This document shows, one piece after another, positions 54,109 to 64,000 of a DNA stretch of 64,000 nt. A program made the position numbers and the translations under genes. Below the pieces are notes generated by a model, which did not search any database, was not told the origin of the DNA, and saw nothing but the letters and a program-made list of their open reading frames with translations. Where the stretch lies: assembly GCA_031772625.1 (NCBI GenBank), contig CM062818.1, positions 1,677,366,667 through 1,677,430,666 of the forward strand, read 5' to 3'. Position 1 is the stretch's first letter. Each line of letters begins with the position of its first letter. This stretch comes from Pinus tabuliformis. Lineage: Eukaryota; Streptophyta; Pinopsida; Pinales; Pinaceae.

Positions 54109-57100
54109 ATGAGCAACTACGAGAGAGAAGCATCAATCAGGCCACCGGTTTTTGATGGGACAAACTTCAATTATTGGAAGGTAAGAGTTACTGCCTATCT
54201 TCAATCTCTTGGTACAGAAGTTTGGGACATCGTAGAGACAGGCTACGCTTTTCCTTCAGCTACTCCTACAAATGCAGCTGAGAAAAAGAAGTATGAAACA
54301 AATGCGAAAGCAGTCAGTACTCTATTAGGATGTATATCTCAATCAGAATTCATGAAGGTAATGCACTATAAATCCGCAAAAGAGATATGGGACAAAATTG
54401 TCACGAGCTATGAAGGAGATGAACAGGTAAAGCGTGCTAAACTTCAAACTCTCAGAATTCAGTATGAGACTCTCAAAATGTATAATGATGAAAGTGTGGC
54501 TAACTATTTTCTTCGGGTAGATGAGGTTGTTAATTGTATGAAAAATTTGGGTGAAGAAATAAAAGAGGCTATTGTGGTTGAAAAAGTTCTAAGATCATTG
54601 TCCCCCAAGTTTGAATCTAAAGTATCTGCAATAGAAGAAAAGGAAAATCTACGAATTCTTACTATGTCTCAGCTACATGGAATTCTAACTGCTTATGAAA
54701 TGAGAAAGGGAGGTCCATCAGACAGAAGAGAAGCTGCTTTCAAGGCATCAGGCAAAGGAGATTATTATGAAGCGAGCCACGTCCCAGAAGAAGAGGAAGA
54801 AGAATCAAATTTTGTCAGAAATCTTCAAAGGGGTTCTGGAAGGTTCAGAGGTAAGTTACCTTTTAAATGCTTTGCTTGTGGAAGAGTAGGTCATTATGCT
54901 GCAAAATGTCCTTATAAGGATAAAGGAAAGGAACCTGCTAGATGGAACAAGAAACAGAATGCAAATAAGAAAAGCTACTACACTCATGAAGATAGTGATG
55001 GTCTATCAAACAGTGATGAAGATGAACAAGGTAATGAATATAAGTTGTTAATGGCATTTGAAGATGATGATTATATGGATGCTATAGATGTGGATAACCT
55101 TTATGATGAAATTACTAGACTCAAGAGATGTATAGAAGAAAAGAACATGATCATTGATACTCTACAATTTCAAATTGATGAAAAGGAAAAACATCTTGAA
55201 AAATTAGAAGGTGAAATTGTTGGTCTTAGAAAAGAGATTGAGAAAACAAAAGCTATTAATCTCAAGTTTGTCAAAGGATCTGAAACTTTGGATGAGATTA
55301 TCAATGTGCAGCGGTCTCCACTAAACAAGACAGGTTTGGGCTATAATGGAGAAACTTCTCAAGCATCCACCTCAAAAAGTTATCTTGATGCAGCAAGAAG
55401 AAATGAGCAAAAGCACAATGAAGATCATCAGGTAAAGCAGGGACGAATTACAAACAGAAACTATCAGGGGAAATCCATCTTAAGGGTGAACAAAAGCTAC
55501 AACCAGCCACAGGTAAAATCTTCTCAATTTGGTTCAAGAATAGATGACAATAGAAATTACAATCAATTGGCTGGTAGATTCGATAACCGCAGAAGTTTCT
55601 TCAATGGACAATGCTTTTCTTGCCATAACTTTGGTCACAAAGCAGCTCAATGTGTTGCATATAAAACGATCATGACTAGGGAAGCTCAAAAACAAAGAAG
55701 TATCACGGGGATTACAAAAAGGACCTATAACAACTTTTCGGTTCTTGAAAATGAAGTTGAATGTTCTATTTGCAATAACTTTGGTCATGAAGACTCTGAA
55801 TGCAGGAGCAGGTTTCAGCAGAAAAAGGAACAAGCCTCAAGCACCAAAACATGGAGAATAAAGGAACCTCAAACAGAAAGATGTGGGATAGCATTTTATG
55901 CAGAGGGACAGGAAAATCTATGGTACATTGACAGTGGATGTTCGAAGCATATGACAGGTGATAAAGAAAAACTTGAGTCTTATTCTACTCTAGAAAAGGG
56001 AAAGAAAGTCTCTTTTGGAAATGATACTCCTGCAACTATAAAAGGAAAAGGCATTGCTCAGTTAAAAGAAAAGGTCAAGGCTGGAAATGTTTTGTATGTT
56101 GATGGATTGAAGCATAATCTTCTAAGTGTCAGCCAGATGTGTGATCAAAGAACCGAGGTTATATTCAGATCAAATGGATGTCTTGTTCGTGATCTTGATA
56201 CAGGTAAAACAGTGATCAAAGGCAAAAGAACTCCAAATAATCTGTACATATTTGAAGAAGGACAACAACAATGCTATCTGAGCAAGGATGATGAGCACTG
56301 GTTATGGCATCGGAGGTTGGGACATCTAAGCTTTTCACAAATAAGGAAAGCATGCAAATATCAGGCAGTTCGCGATCTTCCAGATATCAAAATTCCTGAC
56401 AACACCATATGCAAATCATGTCAGTTTGGAAAACAAACCAGAACTAACTTTCCAGAGAAAGAAGGATCAGCTAGCATGCCTCTTGAGCTAGTACATACAG
56501 ATACATGCGGTCCTTTCAGGAAAAGAACACCTCGAGGAGAAGAATACTTGATATTATTCATTGACGATTTCTCCAGGTTTGTCTGGTTAGGACTTATGAA
56601 GCACAAAGATGAAGCATTCGAAAAATTCAAATCCTTCAAAGCCTTGGTTGAAAATGAATCAGGTCACAAAATTAAGTGCCTCAGATCCGACAGAGGTGGG
56701 GAATTTACTTCAAATGAATTTTTCGATTTCTGTGAAGAACATGGGATAAGAAGAGAATTCTCTACAGCAAGAACTCCTCAGCAAAATGGAGTTGTGGAAA
56801 GAATGAACAGAACAGTCCAACAAATGGCTCGTGCTATGCTTGATGAGTCAGGAACTCCCGCAACTTTCTGGGGTGAAGCTGCACATGCTGCAGTTGTTAT
56901 TCTCAACAAAACAAATGTCCGGGTGAACAACACTCAAACTCCTCATGAGCTCTGGAGTGGTAGGACTCCTTCAGTAAAGCACTTCAAAATCTTTGGGAGC
57001 AAATGCTATATCAAGAATACTGATGAGCAGCTTGGCAAACTTGAACCTAGAGCAGATGAAGGCATTCTTCTTGGTTACTCTCCACATAGCAAAGCATACA

Positions 57101-57573
57101 AATGCTACAATAAAAGACTTGGCAGAATTGTTGACAGCATTGATGTAGTGGTTGATGAGAAGGGATACATTCCTAGGCAAGTACATCATGAAGACATCGA
57201 AGAAGATGAAGGCTACCCCCAACGACAGAATGATGAAGAAGAAGAACCTCAAGAAGAACCAGAGGAGCAAACAAGAATAGAAGAAAAGACTCCATCCAGA
57301 TATGTTCAGAAGAACCATCCAGAATCTCAGATTATGGGGCAGAAAGAAGCAGGTGTACAAACAAGAAGAACAGTTGCAGAAGCTTCAAGCTATTTGGCAT
57401 TACTCTCCTCTACTGAACCACAAAATGTGAAAGAGGCATGCAAAGATGAATGTTGGGTGAAAGCAATGGATGAAGAACTTGAGCAGATCGAAAAGAACAA
57501 CACTTGGGAGCTGGTTCCTAGACCAAAAGATAAGAATGTTATCGGACAAAATGGGTCTTCAAAAACAAATTGA
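54109..57573 (+). pseudogene. Copia gag-protease-integrase, first copy
   Basis: The start at 54109 follows the primer site by 45 bases. Gag: FDGTNFNYWKVRVTAYLQSL (residues about 14-33) through a UBN2-type domain, a knuckle CFACGRVGHYAAKC (about 253), and a coiled coil (about 330-395). Two more knuckles follow (CFSCHNFGHKAAQC and CSICNNFGHEDSEC, about 503-565). The protease has WYIDSGCSKHMTGDK (about 605). The pre-integrase has LWHRRLGHLSFSQIRK and CKSCQFGK. The integrase has D, D, E in VHTDTCGPF, RSDRGGEFTSNEF and TPQQNGVVERMNRTV. It ends early because one base is missing near 57545, before the polymerase. Otherwise a single polyprotein frame is expected. Confidence 0.92.
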
Positions 57574-58949
57574 ATGAAAATGGAGAAGTAATTAGAAACA
57601 AAGCCAGACTTGTTTGTAAAGGGTATGCGCAGCAAGAAGGAATAGACTTTGAAGAAACCTTTGCTCCTGTTGCAAGACTTGAGGCCATCCGAATGTTCCT
57701 TGCTCTCTCAAGTTTTCAAAACTTCAAAGTATTTCAAATGGACGTGAAATCAGCCTTTCTGAATGGAGACTTGGAAGAAGAAGTGTACATTGAACAGCCA
57801 GATGGGTTCATTCTTGGAAATGATCCAAATCTTGTATGCAGATTGAAAAAGGCTCTCTATGGTCTCAAACAAGCTCCAAGGGCTTGGTACTACCGTTTGG
57901 ACAAATATCTTCATCAACAAGGCTTTTCAAAAGGATCGGCAGATAGCAATCTTTATATAAAAGTTGAAAATGACAAATTGCTAATACTTGTTGTGTATGT
58001 AGATGACATTATTTTTGGGAGCAATGAAGAAGCTATGAGTCAAAACTTTGCCTTGGTCATGCAGAAAGAATTTGAAATGTCCTTGCTAGGAGAACTGACA
58101 TATTTCCTTGGTTTGCAAATCCAACAAAAAGGAGGAATCTTTTTATCTCAAACCAAGTATCTCAAACAGATTTTGAAGAAATATGGTATGGAAGATGCAA
58201 AACCAGTATGTACACCCATGGTCACAGGATGTAGCCTCAGTGCAAATGATGAATCTGCAGCAGTACATCAACCAACCTACAGATCTATGATTGGAAGTTT
58301 ACTTTATTTGACAGGTACCCGACCAGACATCATGCATGCAGTTGGAATAGTTGGAAGATTTCAGGCAAATCCGAAGGAGACTCATCTTCAGGCAGTGAAG
58401 AGAATTTTCAAATATCTTCAAGGGACTCAAAATTATGGCTTATGGTATCCTAGAGATACAGATCTTACACTTCATGCTTATACAGATGCAGATTGGGCCG
58501 GAAGCGTGGATGACAGGAAAAGCACAAGTGGTGGTGCGTTCTTTATGGGTTCCAGACTGGTATCTTGGTTCAGCAAGAAACAGAGTTCGATTGCCTTGTC
58601 TACAGCTGAAGCGGAATATGTTGCTGCTGCATCTTGTTGCACCCAACTCCTTTGGATGATGCAGACTTTGCAGGATTTTCAAATCACTTGTACACCACCA
58701 ATCCCCATCTTATGTGATAACACAAGTGCAATCAGCATCTCAAAGAATCCTGTTATGCATTCAAAAACCAAGCACATACCAATCAAGTATCATTTTCTCC
58801 GGGAACAAGTGCTTGAACAGAAGGTCAAGTTGGAGTATGTTCCTTCTAAGGAACAAGTTGCTGATATTCTCACCAAACCATTGCCCAGGGACACTTTTGA
58901 ATACCTCAGGCAAAAGCTGGGGGTTGTTGATGCATCATCTTATTGCTGA
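57545..58949 (+). pseudogene. Copia reverse transcriptase and RNase H, first copy
   Basis: The frame continues from the frameshift near 57545; the ATG at 57570 is internal. Motifs: [40 protein letters not shown] (palm Asp), [38 protein letters not shown] (catalytic YVDD). RNase [54 protein letters not shown], and the tail [20 protein letters not shown]. All catalytic acidic residues are present. No envelope-like ORF follows; the next 260 bp are noncoding with purine tracts. Confidence 0.92.
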
Positions 58950-59211
58950 ACCTCTTCTGATTGATGGTACAGGTTCAGGGGGAGCATATAATGCATTGTT
59001 GGCATTATGGAGGATGTGCAGAAGGAGATCTTGGAAGTAGCTGCAATATGTCTCTATCTCTTTCATGGTGGATTATGGTTCTTCGTTGCAGATCTGGTTC
59101 ATATTCAGGGGGAGCATGTTCTTAGGGGGAGCATAACCCTTTGCCCTTGATGTCAAAGGGGGAGAATGAAGCTGAAGCTTTGAGGTTGCCATCAAGTCCA
59201 AAGGGGGAGAT
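58950..59211 (+). other. Multiple polypurine tracts before the middle LTR
   Basis: AGGGGGAG or longer at 58977-58984, 59107-59114, 59124-59131, 59155-59164 and 59200-59210; the last abuts the LTR. Repeated polypurine tracts are a known feature of Sireviruses. Confidence 0.8.
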
Positions 59212-60667
59212 TGTTGGCATTATGGCTAAAGTGTTGTCCTTGATGGCAACCCATTCAGGTGATAGATCACAGTACTTCAAGTCAGCAACAGAGATTGATG
59301 ATCAGCTATCAAATATTGAAGAAAATAAGGGGTACGCAGGTACACCTTGCATAAGGTGCGTACACGCAGGTCAGTGTTACATAAAGTGCGTACATACCCG
59401 CAGTTATCCCGTTCAGGAGGTGCGTACCCCCAGTGCACACATTTCAAGGCAAAGAAATTCACATGTGGGGTTTTCTTATGTTTTACTCTTGGTATTTAGC
59501 CGACGGTATTGTGTTATTATGGTGTCGGCTCGTGGTATTGATCCATGTTTTAAGGAAGAGCTTTCCTATATAAAGCAAAGGAGATCATTTGGCTTGAGCA
59601 TGTTTTTGGTTGAATATCTTATGAGGGCTAGATCTGGTCTAGATCTAAAGAAGGCGAATCTACTGATGGACCGAGATCTCTTCGGCGCATGTTCAGATCT
59701 GTAGATCTGACTGTCTGGGTTATTTCTGAAGTCTTGAAATCATCTATGCCCGAAGGTACGCAGGTACAGTGAGAGAAAAGTGCGTACATACGCAGGAACG
59801 AAGCGTTTCAGGTGCGCCGGTATGCAGGCACAGAAGGGTTTCAGGTGCGCCGGTACGCAGGCACAGAAGGGTTTCAGGTGCGCCGGTACGCAGGCACAGA
59901 AGGGTTGCAGGTGCGCCGGTACGCAGGCACAGAAGGGTTGCAGGTGCGGAGGTCCGCAGGCAGTTCAATGGACTCAGAGCGAGGTACGCAGGCTAGCAGT
60001 TGAGCAGGGTGCGTACATAAGCAGGCTAGCAGTTGAGCAGGGTGCGTACTGTAAGCAGGCAAGCAGTTGAGCAGGGTGAGTACTGTAAGCAGGCCAGCAG
60101 TTGAGCAGGGTGCTTACGTAAGCAGGCGAGCAGTTGAGCAGGGTGCTTACTTCTCTTAAAATCTTTGTTTATCATTGTTGTGTTCTGGGTTTGGTCCTAT
60201 TATTGTTGATCTGGTTACTACAGTTGACTGGGTGATTCTCTTATACTTGATGATTATTTGATGCTTATGGATCCAGTTTGAAAATTTATGAAAAGTGGTC
60301 CTTGTAAGAAAAGAAGTAGGGGGTTGTAGCTCCCTTCCAGGAGAGACTGGAAAACGAGAGAGAGAGTTGTAGCTCTCTGCAGGTTGCAGCCTGCGTACTG
60401 GTAAAGGACTGCACCAGTACAAAACCATTGTAAAAGGAGTTTCTAATTTGAAAGAAGATAGAGACATATTGCAGCAGGTGGTTTTCACCCACATTGGGTT
60501 TCCACCTTACATCTTGTGTTCTTTGGTGTGACTATCTGTTTTCTTTTGTTCATGCTCATTATTTTATGGTACTGACATGCAAAAATAATTCAAAGAACAA
60601 ATAAAGAAGATTTATTAAAAGAATTAGATAATACTGATTCACCCCCCTCTCAGTATTATTTCCAACA
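59212..60667 (+). mobile_element. Middle LTR of the copia tandem
   Basis: 1456 bp, near-identical to 52594-54049, with TATA box at 59567-59575 and minisatellites at 59781-59968 and 59981-60151. It serves as 3' end of copy 1 and 5' end of copy 2. Confidence 0.9.
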
Positions 60668-60669
60668 AT

Positions 60670-60681
60670 TGGTATCAGAGC
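60670..60681 (+). other. Primer binding site, second copy
   Basis: TGGTATCAGAGC, two bases after the middle LTR. Confidence 0.9.
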
Positions 60682-60726
60682 AGGTCCTTCAGAGAAGCTT
60701 GATCGCTTGAAGGTAGATCGTTCATC

Positions 60727-63423
60727 ATGAGAAACTACGAGAGAGAAGCATCAATCAGGCCACCGGTTTTTGATGGGACAAACTTCAATTATTGGAAGGT
60801 AAGAGTTACTGCCTATCTTCAATCTCTTGGTACAGAAGTTTGGGACATCGTAGAGACAGGCTACGCTTTTCCTTCAGCTACTCCTACAGATGCAGCTGAG
60901 AAAAAGAAGTATGAAACAAATGCGAAAGCAGTCAGTACTCTATTAGGATGTATATCTCAATCAGAATTCATGAAGGTAATGCACTATAAATCCGCAAAAG
61001 AGATATGGGACAAAATTGTCACGAGCTATGAAGGAGATGAACAGGTAAAGCGTGCTAAACTTCAAACTCTCAGAATTCAGTATGAGACTCTCAAAATGTA
61101 TAATGATGAAAGTGTGGCTAACTATTTTCTTCGGGTAGATGAGGTTGTTAACTGTATGAAAAATTTGGGTGAAGAAATAAAAGAGGCTATTGTGGTTGAA
61201 AAAGTTCTAAGATCATTGTCCCCCAAGTTTGAATCTAAAGTATCTGCAATAGAAGAAAAGGAAAATCTACGAATTCTTACTATGTCTCAGCTACATGGAA
61301 TTCTAACTGCTTATGAAATGAGAAAGGGAGGTCCATCAGACAGAAGAGAAGCTGCTTTCAAGGCATCAGGCAAAGGAGATTATTATGAAGCAAGCCACGT
61401 CCCAGAAGAAGAGGAAGAAGAATCAAATTTTGTCAGAAATCTTCAAAGGGGTTCTGGAAGGTTCAGAGGTAAGTTACCTTTTAAATGCTTTGCTTGTGGA
61501 AGAGTAGGTCATTATGCTGCAAAATGTCCTTATAAGGATAAAGGAAAGGAACCTGCTAGATGGAACAAGAAACAGAATGCAAATAAGAAAAGCTACTACA
61601 CTCATGAAGATAGTGATGGTCTATCAAACAGTGATGAAGATGAACAAGGTAATGAATATAAGTTGTTAATGGCATTTGAAGATGATGATTATATGGATGC
61701 TATAGATGTGGATAACCTTTATGATGAAATTACTAGACTCAAGAGATGTATAGAAGAAAAGAACATGATCATTGATACTCTACAATTTCAAATTGATGAA
61801 AAGGAAAAACATCTTGAAAAATTAGAAGGTGAAATTGTTGGTCTTAGAAAAGAGATTGAGAAAACAAAAGCTATTAATCTCAAGTTTGTCAAAGGATCTG
61901 AAACTTTGGATGAGATTATCAATGTGCAGCGGTCTCCACTAAACAAGACAGGTCTGGGCTATAATGGAGAAACTTCTCAAGCATCCACCTCAAAAAGTTA
62001 TCTTGATGCAGCAAGAAGAAATGAGCAAAAGCACAATGAAGATCATCAGGTAAAGCAGGGACGAATTACAAACAAAAACTATCAGGGGAAATCCATCTTA
62101 AGGGTGAACAAAAGCTACAACCAGCCACAGGTAAAATCTTCTCAATTTGGTTCAAGAATAGATGACAATAGAAATTACAATCAATTGGCTGGTAGATTCG
62201 ATAACCGCAGAAGTTTCTTCAATGGACAATGCTTTTCTTGCCATAACTTTGGTCACAAAGCAGCTCAATGTGTTGCATATAAAACGATCATGACTAGGGA
62301 AGCTCAAAAACAAAGAAGTATGACGGGGATTACAAAAAGGACCTATAACAACTTTTCGGTTCTTGAAAATGAAGTTGAATGTTCTATTTGCAATAACTTT
62401 GGTCATGAAGACTCTGAATGCAGGAGCAGGTTTCAGCAGAAAAAGGAACAAGCCTCAAGCACCAAAACATGGAGAATAAAGGAACCTCAAACAGAAAGAT
62501 GTGGGATAGCATTTTATGCAGAGGGACAGGAAAATCTATGGTACATTGACAGTGGATGTTCGAAGCATATGACAGGTGATAAAGAAAAACTTGAGTCTTA
62601 TTCTACTCTAGAAAAGGGAAAGAAAGTCTCTTTTGGAAATGATACTCCTGCAACTATAAAAGGAAAAGGCATTGCTCAGTTAAAAGAAAAGGTCAAGGCT
62701 GGAAATGTTTTGTATGTTGATGGATTGAAGCATAATCTTCTAAGTGTCAGCCAGATGTGTGATCAAAGAACCGAGGTTATATTCAGATCAAATGGATGTC
62801 TTGTTCGTGATCTTGATACAGGTAAAACAGTGATCAAAGGCAAAAGAACTCCAAATAATCTGTACATATTTGAAGAAGGACAACAACAATGCTATCTGAG
62901 CAAGGATGATGAGCACTGGTTATGGCATCGGAGGTTGGGACATCTAAGCTTTTCACAAATAAGGAAAGCATGCAAATATCAGGCAGTTCGCGATCTTCCA
63001 GATATCAAAATTCCTGACAACACCATATGCAAATCATGTCAGTTTGGAAAACAAACCAGAACTAACTTTCCAGAGAAAGAAGGATCAGCTAGCATGCCTC
63101 TTGAGCTAGTACATACAGATACATGCGGTCCTTTCAGGAAAAGAACACCTCGAGGAGAAGAATACTTGATATTATTCATTGACGATTTCTCCAGGTTTGT
63201 CTGGTTAGGACTTATGAAGCACAAAGATGAAGCATTCGAAAAATTCAAATCCTTCAAAGCCTTGGTTGAAAATGAATCAGGTCACAAAATTAAGTGCCTC
63301 AGATCCGACAGAGGTGGGGAATTTACTTCAAATGAATTTTTCGATTTCTGTGAAGAACATGGGATAAGAAAGAATTCTCTACAGCAAGAACTCCTCAGCA
63401 AAATGGAGTTGTGGAAAGAATGA
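60727..63423 (+). pseudogene. Copia gag-protease-integrase, second copy, first part
   Basis: Near-identical to 54109-56810 with the same domain order (UBN2-type gag, coiled coil, three zinc knuckles, DSG protease, pre-integrase zinc motif, integrase D and D). One base is missing at about 63369 compared with copy 1 (56751), just after the second integrase Asp region, so the frame ends in unrelated residues before the catalytic Glu. Confidence 0.92.
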
Positions 63424-64000
63424 ACAGAACAGTCCAACAAATGGCTCGTGCTATGCTTGATGAGTCAGGAACTCCCGCAACTTTCTGGGGTGAAGCTGCA
63501 CATGCTGCAGTTGTTATTCTCAACAAAACAAATGTCCGGGTGAACAACACTCAAACTCCTCATGAGCTCTGGAGTGGTAGGACTCCTTCAGTAAAGCACT
63601 TCAAAATCTTTGGGAGCAAATGCTATATCAAGAATACTGATGAGCAGCTTGGCAAACTTGAACCTAGAGCAGATGAAGGCATTCTTCTTGGTTACTCTCC
63701 ACATAGCAAAGCATACAAATGCTACAATAAAAGACTTGGCAGAATTGTTGACAGCATTGATGTAGTGGTTGATGAGAAGGGATACATTCCTAGGCAAGTA
63801 CATCATGAAGACATCGAAGAAGATGAAGGCTACCCCTAACGACAGAATGATGAAGAAGAAGAACCTCAAGAAGAACCAGAGGAGCAAACAAGAATAGAAG
63901 AAAAGACTCCATCCAGATATGTTCAGAAGAACCATCCAGAATCTCAGATTATGGGGCAGAAAGAAGCAGGTGTACAAACAAGAAGAACAGTTGCAGAAGC
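63411..64000 (+). pseudogene. Copia integrase C-terminus, second copy, cut by window end
   Basis: The frame resumes with the integrase catalytic Glu segment (VERMNRTVQQMARAMLDESG) and runs through ILLGYSPHSKAYKCYNKRLG. A TAA at 63837-63839 replaces the glutamine CAA of copy 1 (about 57219). The sequence then continues homologous to copy 1 up to the window end. Confidence 0.88.

Larger units (their letters stand above)
52594..64000 (+). mobile_element. Sirevirus-type Ty1/copia tandem: LTR-internal-LTR-internal
   Basis: LTR 52594-54049, internal 54050-59211, LTR 59212-60667, then a second internal region from 60668 to the window end. The two LTRs are both 1456 bp and near-identical, and the period is 6618 bp. 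The left flank is ATCTG (52589-52593); after the middle LTR comes a second primer site, not a target duplication, so the two copies share the middle LTR. The long gag with coiled coil and three zinc knuckles, and the multiple polypurine tracts, fit the Sirevirus (SIRE/Maximus) lineage. Confidence 0.9.

Noticed and set aside
58950-59211. Envelope-like ORF expected in some Sireviruses
   Set aside because: No open frame of meaningful length between RNase H and the LTR.

Overview
The window looks like intergenic heterochromatin of a large plant nuclear genome. It contains no intact host gene that I can recognise. Almost everything I can support is transposable-element sequence: Ty1/copia elements, LTR elements that encode only Gag and protease, a gypsy-type gag-protease relic, LINE RNase H remnants, MITEs, solo LTRs and satellites. 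The element types and the density of nesting fit a gymnosperm, probably a conifer, but that is inference; only seed plant is reasonably secure.

Layout. 1-6986 is the 3' part of a decayed plus-strand LTR element: zinc-knuckle gag, dead protease, a long broken downstream coding region, and a 915-bp 3' LTR whose ends are TGTTGGGG/CCCCAACA. 6987-16157 is old sequence holding a broken minus-strand coding remnant (8615-9645), a LINE RNase H remnant (10620-11033), a hammerhead-ribozyme-like motif on the minus strand (12351-12390), a fold-back element and a 267-bp MITE. 16158-32194 is a three-level nest with a target-site duplication (TSD) at every level. A solo LTR (TSD TTAAA) was split by a minus-strand Ty1/copia element (16825-31053, TSD GGTAC). 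That element was split in turn, between integrase and reverse transcriptase, by a plus-strand gag-protease-only element, here called element A (19697-27603, TSD CCTCT).

32195-37814 is AT-rich. It holds a second solo LTR (34743-35607, TSD AACCT), a minus-strand LINE RNase H remnant, a second copy of the 267-bp MITE with a 9-bp TSD inside a short tandem repeat, and a possible SINE. 37815-46792 is element B, a sister of element A (TSD ATATA) with a fuller gag. 46793-52593 carries the 3' LTR of another minus-strand element and long degenerate tandem repeats. 52594-64000 is a young Ty1/copia element of Sirevirus type arranged LTR-internal-LTR-internal with a repeat period of 6618 bp. The window ends inside the second internal copy.

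The most unusual signal is in elements A and B. Their 3' noncoding regions, and part of their 5' leaders, are tiled by consecutive 37-57-nt units, each able to form an H-type pseudoknot. The loop often carries a GCTCGTTAAA-like motif whose GCTCG can pair with a CGAGC just upstream, while the flanking arms form a second helix of unrelated sequence. Several differences between units, and between A and B, preserve pairing (for example CGAGC/GCTCG against TGAGC/GCTCA); two differences weaken it. Because these elements lack reverse transcriptase and integrase, the array may be a cis-acting RNA domain used when they are mobilised in trans. That function is inference.

All pairings, TSDs and LTR limits were read by eye. 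No search, alignment or folding program was run.
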